This document shows, one piece after another, positions 25,801 to 36,302 of a stretch of 64,000 bases of DNA. The stretch lies in NCBI GenBank assembly GCA_039720395.1, contig CM077823.1, positions 7,954,107 through 8,018,106 of the forward strand, written 5' to 3'. Made by a program: the position numbers and the translations under genes. Source of the DNA: Liquidambar formosana. Taxonomy: Eukaryota; Streptophyta; Magnoliopsida; Saxifragales; Altingiaceae. A model generated the notes under the pieces. It saw nothing but the letters and a program-made list of their open reading frames with translations. It did not search any database and was not told the DNA's origin. Numbering within the stretch: the first letter of the stretch is position 1; each line of letters begins with the position of its first letter.

Positions 25801-27649
25801 ATAGCCTCCAACTAGGGCCGGCCAAGGGGGGATTCCAAACCCTAATCTAATTTGTGTAATTACTCTTAATTACACAATTAGCCCACTAGTTTGCATCAAA
25901 TACAAATTAGCCCCTTAAAGAACTTTTCTTTAATCACTTATACCCTTTCTCTCATAGACAATCAAGCTCTCTTAGCATGATCAGTGTGTGACCCATTGGG
26001 TTCACATCATCAAGTAGTAGGAACAGCACAAGTTGTGCACAATGGAACACTTTCCATTAAGGGTCTAATTGAAACTCCTTTCAATTCCCTAATTGATTAT
26101 AACTCATTTATATCAATTAGGGCTTCTACTAACCATGAGTAACACCTAGCATATGGCTCATGGTGTGGTCCTTAATGAGGTGAATAGTCATTTACAAAGA
26201 ACCCTTCTGTTATAGTTTACAGGTTACAATTCCATCCTTCCATCAACACAATGTCTCCAATTGAACTAATAGGACATGGAAGTCTGTCAAGTCCCTAGTT
26301 CAATTACTTTATACTCATTCATTAATATCAACTCAATGATGAACTTATGGAAACTCCTTTCCATATTCATTCTACCATGGGCCCATGGATTTAATGAGTT
26401 ATATTCAATGAATGCTGTATGAGACATTCACTCCCTTTTTCCTGAGAGTGATGGATTCCTTGTTGATCACTCACATGCCTTAACACATATAGCAGAAGGG
26501 CCAATGAACACCCTTACAGACCCCTGAATAGGATCTGCACTTAGTGTTATCAAACTTCTAAAGCTACATGCATAAGACAACCATGGTGTCTCAGGTCTAA
26601 GGATTACTTGTACCACTATAACAATGAGAAACTGATTGACAGGCAGGTTAAAACTCCATTCAGTTTATCTCATATCTTTGGTCACATTCAGTGTACCTAT
26701 TCTGATAATAGGCACCCACTTGTTGGTTGTAGTGTCTCCACACAAATAGCTTGAGACTAGCTATCCTCCTATAGAGTCAACCTAACAAGTGCTAGTCCTA
26801 TGGTTCATTACTGTCCATCATAGTGAACCTTCAACTAGGAATGATTTAGGAGTTTAGTACAGAGATATATTTACAGTCTCAAAATTACAACCCTTTGTAA
26901 TTTCATATTCTCAACTCTAACTCCATGGACATATTATGTAAATATAAATGATGCATATAAACATAATAGAATAAGCCTTTTTATTAAATAAATAATAAAT
27001 GTGACATATATAAATGAAATCAATTGATTGTTCCTAATCCCTAAACAATCATCTCCATGATTGGCTCTAGGGCATAATCCTAACAATGGACCCATGCTTG
27101 TCCATTTATCCATCACATATGATTGCTAGAGGAGTAGGATGGATTTATTCTCTTATTCTCTATCTCTTGTATGCTTTCCATATCTCTTATATTTGTTCAT
27201 GGATGTTTACATGCTTTGTGGATGTTTATTGCTTTATGAATGTTCATAGATGAATATGAATGATTATGGATGATTCTTTACATATGCATGGTGACTAATT
27301 AGGAAGTGATTGAAATAGCCCATATAAATTCAGAGACCCATTTTGGGGCGATGTGGGTGCCTATAGGATGTTTCCTAGAACATTCCCACATCGTAACTTA
27401 GTCTCCGAATCCTCTCTTGTTTTGTTAAGACCTGCTTTTCCTTGATCGGAGTCATGTGTTTGGTTTTTAAAGGTTTCTTTTTAAAACTATTTTCATGGTT
27501 TTCCTTTTTTCCTTAAAAAATGAGGTGGCGACTCCTTGTTTGTTTGTTTTTGTGAACCTTTTAAAAACCAAATTTTTATTAATTTAAATCTCTACAAGTC
27601 TTTTTAAAAGAAGGGTTTCCCTCTCCCCGATCAAAACCCATGGTTCACA
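22837..27649 (+). mobile_element. Giant solo LTR, family B, inserted in the copia extra ORF
   Basis: It runs from TGTAGACACCCCATG at 22837 to CCATGGTTCACA at 27649, with a near-exact TSD CATTG/CATTA (22832-22836 and 27650-27654; one mismatch). Excluding the nested LTR it is about 3.14 kb. A palindrome array (GGTGACCGGTTGG to CCAACCGGTCACC) lies at 23484-23540, about 200 bases before TATAAATA at 23740. The block GAGGTGGCGACTCC lies at about 27522, near the 3' end. Confidence 0.83.
25417..27085 (-). mobile_element. Solo LTR, family E, nested in a family B LTR
   Basis: It is 1669 bases, TGTTGGGAATC at 25417 to CATAATCCTAACA at 27085, with the exact TSD ATGGA (25412-25416 and 27086-27090). On minus it begins TGTTAGGATTATGCCC and has a TATTTAAAG box near 25797 with a CT-rich leader after it. 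A diverged relative lies at about 54290-55640. Confidence 0.85.
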
Positions 27650-28250
27650 CATTAGATTCAATTATAGAGACTCTATTATGAGGGGCATGAAAAATTTCAC
27701 AAAAGGAGTTCAGCATTGAACTCGATAGGTTTGCCCAAGACATAGGAGGAACCTTCTCTAATGGTTTCAGATGAGAAATGAGCATAGGAGGTTTTAATTA
27801 AAGTACAACAAGAAGGATTCTTCAAGGATATGAAATAAAGTAAACCCATAGAGGTGAACATTTCCTAGAATTGAAATTGGGCGAAAAAATTGAAGTAGTG
27901 ATGCTCTTTCGCCTTGGAATGGTAGAATAGTGGTTCATCTTCATCATTATGTTGTTGCAAAGGAGGACTGGCAGGAGGTTATGGATCATGGCGAGCCTTG
28001 GACTGGGGTTCCATCAATTCTTCACCTAAATCATGGCTAGGAGATGAAGAGTCATTGTTAGACAAGGTCGAGGCTCTTCGTTGGCCCTTTTGGTTCCAAC
28101 CGCAGAAGATTTCTTCCAAGACAATTCCCTTTGAATTTTAGTTCGTTTGGAAGGAGGGTTAGGGTTTTGTGGTGGATTCTTGGAAGGTTTGGATGCCATG
28201 GTTTTGAGTTTTAGAAGAGAGAGAGAGATAGAGAAAAAGAGAGAAATGAG

Positions 28251-28607
28251 TTTTATAACCGAAGATAGGAGGTAAAACGGTGTTATGAACGGGCGCAGGA
28301 AGATGAAATGAATTGTTGAGGCTGTATTCTCTCTTATACCCCACAACTTTCGGACGTCCAAGTCCTATTTTAGATGTCTAAAAATGTCGGTAGCAAATGC
28401 CCTGTTTACTACACAAGATTCGAACATCTAAGTTATCATTCAGACGTTTGAATGTGCACTTTTGGACGTCTGAGTATAAACTCAGATGCCTGAAAATTCC
28501 AATGGTGAAAATCTTCAGGCAATAAAAATTTCCATCATCTAAGTCCTTATGGACGTCTAAGTCCCACTTTCGGACGTGTGAGTTGAGATTCAAACGTTTG
28601 AAACTCA
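28251..28607 (-). promoter_or_regulatory. Internal promoter of the copia extra ORF with GACGTC palindrome array
   Basis: On minus, about nine CAGACGTCTGA-like dyads lie at 28607 to 28350 (for example CGGACGTGTGAG, GGACGTCTAAG, GGACGTCTGAG, CAGACGTTTGAA, CGGACGTCCAAG). A TATAAAA box follows at 28257-28251, then a CT-rich leader and the ATG at 28199. Array type, its distance to TATA (about 93 bases) and the CT leader mirror the LTR promoters of the same family. This supports independent transcription of the extra ORF, though I infer it from layout only. Confidence 0.65.
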
Positions 28608-28686
28608 AAAAATGCTGAAATCATCCAAAATATAATTAAAAAGCATTTGATCAAATTATCACTTTAAATATGCATCAAATAGACAA

Positions 28687-30656
28687 ATTATCACTTAAAC
28701 ACATGCCAAATTCACGTTTTATGAAATTAAACCTATATTCTTGAAGAGGTTTTGCAAAAATGTTCGCCAATTGGTGTTTGGTACTAATGAAGTCAAGTTA
28801 AACATCTCTTCTTTGAACATGGTCTTTTATGAAATGATGTCTAATCTCAATGTATTTAGTCTGTGAATGCTGAATAGGGTTCTTAGTGATATTAATGGCA
28901 CTAGTGTTATCACATTTAATAGGAATGTGATTATAGTGAGTCCAAAGTCCTCAAGTTGTTGTTTCATGTACAACATTTGTACATAACAACTTCCAGCCGC
29001 TAAATATTCAGCTTCGGTTGTAAATAGAGCAACCACAGTTTGCTTCTTGCTAAACCAAGAAACTAGGGAATGTCCAAGGAAATAAAAAGTCCCATTTGTG
29101 CTTTTGCGCTCTTCTTTGCATCCAGCAAAGTTCGTATCGGAGTAACTAAGCATATCAAATGATGTGAATTCAGGATACCATATGCCAAAGTTAATTATGC
29201 CACTTAAATATTTAAAAATACGCTTAACAACAATCATATGAGATTCTTTAGGATAAAATTGAAATCTAGCACATAAACATACACTATACATGATGTCCGG
29301 CCTACTAGCGGTGAGATAAAGTAAACTACTAATCAAACCTCGGTATTTCTTTTGATCCACGGATTTACCTTTCTTATCCTTTTCAAGTTTGATGGAGGTG
29401 CTTATAGGAGTGGCGAAATACCTTCCATCTTCCAATCCATACTTCTTGATTAAATCTTTGACATATTTGGATTGATTGAGGAAAGTTTCTTCTTTTATTT
29501 GCTTGATTTGTAGTCCAAGGAAGAAGTTGAGTTCGCCCATCATGCTCAATTCGAATTCATCTTGCATAATTTTAGTAAATTCTTCACATAAATTCACATC
29601 AGTAGAACCAAATATGATATCATCAACATATATTTGAAGAATAAGCAAGTCTTTATCAATAGTTTTGATAAAAAAGGGTAGTGTCAAGTTTTCCTCTTTT
29701 AAAACTATTTTTAAGCAAAAATCCACTAAGTCTCTCATACCAAGCTCTAAGAGCTTGTTTCAAACCATATAAAGCTTTTGATAATTTAAACACATGGTTT
29801 GGAAATTCATGACTTTCAAAACTGGGAGGTTGTCAAACATAAACTTCTTCCTCGATAAAACCATTTAAGAAAGCACTATTAACATCCATTTGAAATAGCT
29901 TGAAATCTTTATGATATGCAAATGCAAGTAGCATTCTAATAGCTTCAAGTCTAGCAACCGGTGCATAAGTCTCATCATAATCAATGCCTTCTTACTGATT
30001 GAAACCTTAGGCAACTAATTGTGCCTTGTTTCTAACAATAGTACCCGATTCATTTTTCTTGTTTCTATAGACCCACTTAGTGCCTATTACACCATGATCT
30101 CTTGGTTTAGGAACTAAGGTCCAAACCTTATTCCTTTCAAATTGATTGAGTTCTTGCATAGCTATTATCCAAGATTTATCAGTCTCGGCCTCATATATGG
30201 TTTTAGGTTTAATTTGAGATAAAAATGCAAGACGATTACAAATATTTTTAATAGATGATCGAGGTCTTACCCCATGTGAGGGTTCACTTAAGATTTGATC
30301 TTTAGGATGATTTCTCCCAAATTTCCAAGTTTTAGTTACATCCGGATGAATTGGAGCTTCTTCTTGTTCTTTTTGTTATGGTTCCTTTACTTCAATGACT
30401 TCATGTTCTTCATTTTCTTTGCTTTTGTCCTTTGGTTCTTGTTGATCATTGAGCTTTAAGTTTTCAACTTGTTCTTGCAAAATCTATAACTATATCATTC
30501 ATCATCCACATTTCTCTTTGTGGCAAAGGGATTAGTTTTATCAAATACAACATGTTCAGCACTCATAACTCTCAAAAACCCTCCTAAAAATTTGTCTAGA
30601 GCCTCCATAATTTCTAATGAATGAATACAAGTAGGTTTAGGAACCTCTTGGATGTG
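28687..30656 (-). pseudogene. Copia pol remnant: reverse transcriptase and RNase H
   Basis: The longest open part (29738-28827) contains the RT active-site motif YVDDIIFGS, then GELNFFLGLQI, the connection region (YRGLISSLLYLTASRPDIMY) and RNase H signatures (SYSDTNFAGC, TEAEYLAA). The domain runs on in another frame from about 28950 (CDNTSAINITKNPIQH to LANIFAKPLQ, near 28700). Upstream, from 30655, frame-broken pieces include the post-integrase SAEHVVFDKTNPF segment and the RT start (PVARLEAIRMLLAFA). Several stops and frameshifts make it non-functional. These motifs and the domain order identify Ty1/copia. Confidence 0.9.
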
Positions 30657-30750
30657 TTTTTATAGGGAAAAGGTCACAAATCCAAGTTCTAATAGGGAAA
30701 AAACCCGTCAGAATAGGAAGTTTCCTATTCAAAGTGGGATTTCCGCTTCG

Positions 30751-30834
30751 GGCACGGGTGACCACCCAGGCCTGGGCGGCTAGCCACCTGGGCTTGGGCG
30801 GCTAGCCGCCTAACCCCGGGTGGTCACCCGAGGC
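30751..30834. promoter_or_regulatory. GC-rich palindrome array 3' of the PMD gene
   Basis: It contains GGGTGACCACCC, two GGGCGGCTAGCC(A/G)CC units and GGGTGGTCACCC, arranged so that the whole block is itself roughly dyad-symmetric. The block is strikingly GC-rich in AT-rich surroundings. Its flanks (TTTCCTATT and TTGACC) resemble those around the array in the family B LTR at 37013. Confidence 0.7.
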
Positions 30835-31066
30835 CGTTTTCCTATTTTGCCCAGTTTTGCCTATTTTTGACCCAATTTGACCCCTATATGGTTATGTGAC
30901 CTTGGGAAGCTTATTTTGAGCTTATTTTTGCACAAAAACATGAGTAAATCACCACAATGGAATTCCAAAAGTCTCATAAAAAGTACCAAAGCAAGTGTTC
31001 AAAGAGAAGTTACAAAGCATAAAGAAAGATGTTTCATTCGATTACAAAGCAAGAGGGTAAGCTAAT

Positions 31067-33793
31067 CTAATGGTCTCCCGTGGTTCTTCTCTTCCTACTT
31101 GATTCGCCTCTACCATGACCAGCATGAGGATTCCTTTGGGGTGGCATTGGTTGTGGTGGACGTAGTGTGGAGACCTGTTGCAGAGATAATCAATTAATAA
31201 AAAGGGTTATGCTTTTAGCTTCAATGATTGGAATGAACAAAGGGAATGTCTTACAGTGGGATTTAGTCGCCTTTCTAGCACAGAGTTCGCCAAACTCATC
31301 CTGACAAGATCTCGCCTTAATCCCTCATTGAGTTCAAGGCACTCCTGTGCGTACTCTCGGGGAACCTAAGAAATGAACATGGTTAATAAAGGATGAAAGA
31401 GGTTTTAAAGGAAAGCAAAGGTTTAGAGCTTACATGCTCGTAGCTCGAGTCAATCCTGGGGACTTCATCAAAAGCAGGGTGAGTAATATCAGTCCTCATG
31501 AACTCCAACCCACATAGGTTCACTTGCCAATCGAGAACTGGGAGAGGTGGCTGGGCCATTCCCCCCATCTCATAATCCTCATCCCCATGAGTCATGCCTG
31601 TGGAGGACGCTATTGTGGAACTATGTCCACGAGCTCGCCGGCCCTACAATAGACAATTTGTTTAAGAGGGGTGCTTGCATAAATCAATAATTGAAAAGAA
31701 TGGGATAGAGACTCACCCCTTGAGGTAGGAAGCCAATGACTCTAGGACGCATCAGGAATTGATTGCAGAAAGTCATGTAGTCAGTATTGGGCGAGGTAAA
31801 CTCCTCAGCATCCCATCTAGTCAAAGCTTCCATTAGCTTGTCCCCATCCAAAGAGTCGGTGTGCCTTATATTCATGGGAGGCAAGACAGGGGTAAGAATG
31901 GCATCCACTCGTCCTTTCACCTGCCTAAGGACGCGCTCCCCCAAATACCAGTATTGCCCTGAGGGACCCTCAAAGAGTACCCTCTTCCCAGTCAACTCCA
32001 AACAGGACACACACCTCCTAGGCAACCTAGCTTCCCATAGTCCCCATGGGCTCCACTCTACCTGTTGAATTTGAAAAAAATGATGGGTAAGATAATAAGA
32101 ATGAATGAAAGAAAAATGAGGGAGGAGGATTACCATATCAGCATTTAGACTTGCCAAGTACGCCTTTGCATGGGCATAGTAATGCCTATTGGGGGCACGC
32201 ATAGCTATCTTGTTGGGAGCATAGTTCCTAAGTATGGGCCATTCTTGTATCTCATTGTCCAGTGTGGGGCGGCACAGTCCCAGATATTCATAGTACCATA
32301 TCTATCAAAATTCAAGAAAAGCATTAAAATTAAGTCAAGTTTGAGAGGAATTTAAAAGTTAAATATTTTTATTTACCTCCCAGACAAATGGAAGCCCATC
32401 AAAATTCTTGGAAACACCTCGAGACATGTCGAACATGGATCTGTACATGGTGGCTAGTGCTGCCCCTCTCCAGTTATACCTCCCCATCTTGTGGACATCC
32501 ACCATGGAAGCAAGATAGCCCAGTTGTGCCATGTCATTGGCACCAACAAAGAGAGTGCAAGACAGCATATAGATCATGAATGCCCTAGCTATGCACTCGG
32601 GAGCCACTCCCACAGCTTCTACTTGGTTGGCAAAATTTTCGAATAGCCATGTCCTCCTAACACCGCGTGAGCCCGCCTCAATATCTATCCCCAACATAGT
32701 TATGAGATAGGCACTATCCGTGTTAGCATCCCCATAGAATTCCAACCTCTTTCCTTTGAGGCTTAAACCGGTGATGATTGAAAAATCCTTGGGAGTCATG
32801 GTCATCTCCCTAAAACTAAAGTGGAAGGTGTTGGTGGTATCCCACCATAGTTCAGCTAAGGCAAGGAGGGCTTGCCTATCCCATTGTTCATTCCATAGGG
32901 AGTCAAGAAACCAACTAAAACTCGCCTTCTTTATGAAGTCTCTTGCGGAAGGTTGGGTGTGTTCCATATGCTTCCACCACCCAACAAGATTCTTTATCGA
33001 AGACCTTGTGCGTAGGTCTTGGAAGTTGGGCTAATCAAGAAGAATGATTCACCTAGTTAGTGTAAAAATCATATGCAAGCATTGATAATTGGCTTTTCAA
33101 AAACTAAGTCTTTTAGTTCATGAACAAGTAAACCTTGCTTTGAAAGTTTATGAAAACAATGGTTTTACTCTTCAAACTCATGATCATTGGTAAACCATGC
33201 ATTCCAAGACCATGGAAACATGGATTTTTCAAAGAAAATAGTAAGCAAACTTTGTTTTCCAAAGTGGTTTTTTAAGGGAAAAATAAGCAAACCTTGTTCA
33301 TGAAAACATGGGTTTTTCAAAAATATAGCAAACTTTGTTTTTCAAAGTTCATGAAAATGCTTGGTTTTGTTTCTAAAATCAATTAGAAATGAATGCCTAT
33401 GATTTTTCCTTACAATACACATCAATTTTACAAAGATTGGATGAATTTCCATTACTCAAGCATTTTATCAAACACTTGGTGGACACTATTCACCAAGCTT
33501 TCAAATTGAATTCTTTTCACATCCAATCCTTGCCAAAATCAATGGGCATTGCAAACATTGCTAGGAATACTCATAGAGAGTTCATGGGAATCCATTTCAA
33601 TCAACAAAAATGAAAATTTCAAAGAAAAGTTTAAAATGGGTAAGCTTACCTCTTGCTTGGAATAAATAAAGGAGAGATGATTCCTTGGTTCTAGGAGCAA
33701 TTTTCCTTGAGGAACATCATATATTGGTGCCTTGTATCTACTCTTTGAGTCAAGGAATGGATACTTTGAAGTGGAGTCTTCATTGGGATCCAT
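31067..33793 (-). CDS. Plant mobile domain (PMD/MAIL-like) protein, seven exons
   Basis: Seven exons on minus: 33793-33650, 33030-32377, 32301-32134, 32061-31717, 31643-31434, 31365-31255 and 31174-31067 (stop TAG). All six introns are GT-AG and phase 0, and the exon lengths (144, 654, 168, 345, 210, 111, 108) are all multiples of three. They give an uninterrupted CDS of 579 codons plus stop. Exon 2 carries the PMD signature: WFLDSLWNEQWDRQALLALAE, WWDTTNTFHFSFREMTMTPKD, FSIITGLSLKG, and LGYLASMVDVHKMGRYNWRG later. The C-terminus is basic (GESSRKRRTTGDH). PMD proteins include Arabidopsis MAIN and MAIL1, nuclear proteins needed for silencing and genome stability, and PMD ORFs also occur inside transposons. 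Here it lies antisense in a retroelement, flanked by palindrome arrays. An intact frame suggests selection or recent insertion. I infer no specific function beyond the family. Confidence 0.85.
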
Positions 33794-34080
33794 AGTGGAT
33801 GAACTAGCTTGTTTTGAGCAAAAATGGGTTTAATGGGTTTTTGATTTGCAAAGTGCTGCAAATTTCTTGTTTTTGATGTGAAATTGGGTGTTAATGATGC
33901 TATTTCATGTGTATGAATCCCTCTTGAAGTGTGGATTTGATTGCTCTTGGGGGTTGAAGTGATTTTGCAAAATGGGGTATGCTTCCTAGAGAGAGAAACT
34001 CTCAATTTTCGGGTTGGGTTGAATGGGGGGTATGAATAGTGCCCCTTGTATTTCAAAACCCAGAATTTTCAGCACATAGG

Positions 34081-34164
34081 CTCGGGTAACCACCCAAGCC
34101 TTGGGCGGCTAGCCACCAGGGCCTGGGCGGCTAGCCTCCCAAGGCCTGGTGGTCACCCAAGCCT
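34081..34164 (-). promoter_or_regulatory. GC-rich palindrome array upstream of the PMD gene
   Basis: It contains GGGTAACCACCC, GGGCGGCTAGCCACC, GGGCGGCTAGCCTCC and GGTGGTCACCC, closely matching 30751-30834. It lies about 290 bases before the ATG at 33793 and just upstream (minus sense) of an AAATACAAGGGG sequence that could act as a weak TATA region. I read it as part of the PMD gene promoter. Confidence 0.65.
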
Positions 34165-34344
34165 GCTCTTTTGACTCCTCTTTCTCGCTTTGTCTCGCCT
34201 TGGCGAGTGATCAAACCTTCTTCCAAATGAGATATTCAACACTTTTTGAGCCTAAAATCAATCAAATTTCACCTTGAAATCAATTCTTTGAATTGATTTT
34301 ATGTTCAAAAGGGTTGAATATATTTCCCCTATGCTATGACAACT

Positions 34345-36180
34345 CAAGTGACAATGTGTTAAGGCACTTTCCCCTCACATCATGCTTGTTCAATCTTGAT
34401 AAATTGATTATACATTCTCATTTCAAATCTTGATTTTCCATCCCACTTGGTTGAACATATTCATCATTTGAATATATTCTTCCATTTCAAAAGTGTATTC
34501 ACCCTTTGAATATGCTTCTCAGTTTCAAAACCTCATTCTCTATCTTACTTGGTTGAACATATTCATCACTTGAATATATTCTTCCATTTCAAAAGTGTAT
34601 TCACCCTTTGAATATGCTTCTCAGTTTCAAATCCTCATTCACTATCTTACTTGGTTAAATATATTCATCACTTGAATATATTTCTCCATTTCAATGGTAT
34701 ACTCATCACTTGAGTATACTTCTCAGTTCATTTGTCACTTACTTGGTTAAATATATTCATTACTTGAATATATTTCTCCATTTCAATGGTATACTCATCA
34801 CTTGAGTATGCTTCTCAGATATTTGTCACTTACTTGGTTAAGTATATTCATCACTTGAATATATTTATCCATTTCAATGGTATACTCATCACTTGAGTAT
34901 ATTTCTCAGTTCATTTGTCACTTACTTGGTTAAATATATTCATCACTTGAATATATTTCTCCATTTCAATGGTATACTCATCACTTGAGTATACTTCTCA
35001 GTTCATTTGTCACTTACTTGGTTAAATATATTCATCACTTGAATATATTTCTCCATTTCAATGGTATACTCATCACTTGAGTATGCTTCTCAGATATTTG
35101 TCACTTACTTGGTTAAATATATTCATCACTTAAATATATTTATCCATTTCAATGGTATACTCATCACTTGATCGAGTATACTTCTCAGTTCATTTGTCAC
35201 TTACTTGGTTAAATATATTCATCACTTGAATATATTTCTCCATTTCAATGGTATACTCATCACTTGAGGATACTTCTCAGATCATTTGTCACTTACTTGG
35301 TTAAATATATTCATTGCTTGAATATATTTCTCCATTTCAATGGTATGCTAATCACTTGAGTATACTTCTCAGTTCACTTATCACTTACTTGGTTAAGTAT
35401 ATTCATCACTTGGATATATTTCTCCATTGCAATGGTATGTTCATCACTTGAACATACTTCTCAGTTCATTTGTCACTTACTTGGTTAAATATATTCATCG
35501 CTTGAATATATGTTTCCATTTCAATGGTATACTCATCACTTGAGTATACTTCTCAGTTCATTTGTCACTTACTTGGTTAAATAGATTCATCGCTTGAATA
35601 TATTTCTCTATTTCAATGGTATACTCATCACTTGAGTATACTTCTCAGTTCATTTGTCACTTACTTGGTTAAATATATTCATCACTTGGATATATTTCTC
35701 CATTTTAATGGTATGCTCATCACTTGAGCATACTTCTCAGATCATTTGTCACTTACTTGGTTAAATATATTCATCACTTGAATATATTTCTCCATTTCAA
35801 TGGTGTGTTCATCACTTGAGCATACTTCTCAGATATTTGTCACTTACTTGGTTAAATATATTCGTGACCTGAATATGTTTCTCCATTTCAAAGGTATGTT
35901 TATCACTTAAACGTACTTCTCAGTCTCTTTCAAATACTTGGTTAAATATATTCGTGACCTGAATATATTTCTCCATTTCAAAAGTATACTCATCACTTTA
36001 GTATACTTCTCAGATCTTGTTCTCAATCACTTAGTTAAATATATTCGTGACTCGAATATATCTTTCCATTTCAAAAGTATGCTCATTCGTAGTGGCTTGA
36101 ATATGCTTCTCTTATCAATTCTCAACCCCCAGTGGTTTAAGTATACTCATGACTTGAGTACACTTCCTCATTTCAATCTC
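34345..36180. repeat. 93-bp tandem array of paired hairpins (about 20 units)
   Basis: Units of about 89-95 bases repeat as ACTTGGTTAAATATATTC, ATCAC, TTGAATATATTTCTCC, ATTTCAATGG, TATACTC, ATCACTT, GAGTATA, CTTCTCAG and a spacer. Each unit holds two inverted repeats with the same loop (ATCACTT or close). The first units (34430-34680) and the last ones (35860-36180) are more diverged than the middle, as in an array growing by unequal exchange. Stems vary in a paired manner (TATGTTC/GAACATA at 35436-35456, TATGCTC/GAGCATA at 35712-35732, TATGTTT/AAACGTA at 35895-35915). It lies between the PMD gene promoter and the 3' LTR. Confidence 0.92.
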
Positions 36181-36302
36181 AAGTTTTCAACCTCCTATCA
36201 TTGTTGGTATTAGTGTGTGATTTCTCCAAGCTTCCTTGGCAAAAATGGGTTGTTCTTTATCATTGGTTCACAAGTGTAACTTGTTCGCCAATGAGGGGCT
36301 TC

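Larger units (their letters stand above)
22053..28199 (-). pseudogene. Extra ORF between pol and 3' LTR, split and frameshifted
   Basis: The 5' part starts at an ATG at 28199 (MASKPSKNPPQNPNPPSKRT), basic and proline-rich. After a stop near 28026 and frame changes it continues to 27650 with stretches such as FSSETIREGSSYVLGKPIEF. The 3' part (22836 to 22053) contains NAWLRIQGFDKVKATRLLYG, CHLVNNVWVKK and a tail of polar and charged residues. The two parts are separated by the family B solo LTR at 22837-27649. The pattern resembles the plant-specific putative transposon protein ORFs found in retrotransposons, related in style to PMD proteins; I am not sure of the exact family. It has its own TATA box and leader. 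It cannot be translated now. Confidence 0.6.
20335..30656 (-). mobile_element. Ty1/copia retrotransposon with an extra ORF, 5' truncated
   Basis: Order on the minus strand: pol (30656 to 28687), a promoter with palindrome array (28607 to 28251), an extra ORF (28199 to 22053, interrupted), polypurine tract (21712 to 21699) and 3' LTR (21698 to 20335). Protease, gag, integrase catalytic core and 5' LTR are missing. The break is near 30656, where the giant-LTR element begins. All coding parts are decayed. Confidence 0.8.

Noticed and set aside
31787..32068. Plus-strand open frames opposite the PMD exons
   Set aside because: They are antisense shadows of conserved exons with consistent splice sites on minus.
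34345..36180. Regular repeats that could suggest a CRISPR-like array
   Set aside because: Units are about 93 bases, head to tail, with no unique spacers, in a plant retroelement; it is a satellite-like tandem array.
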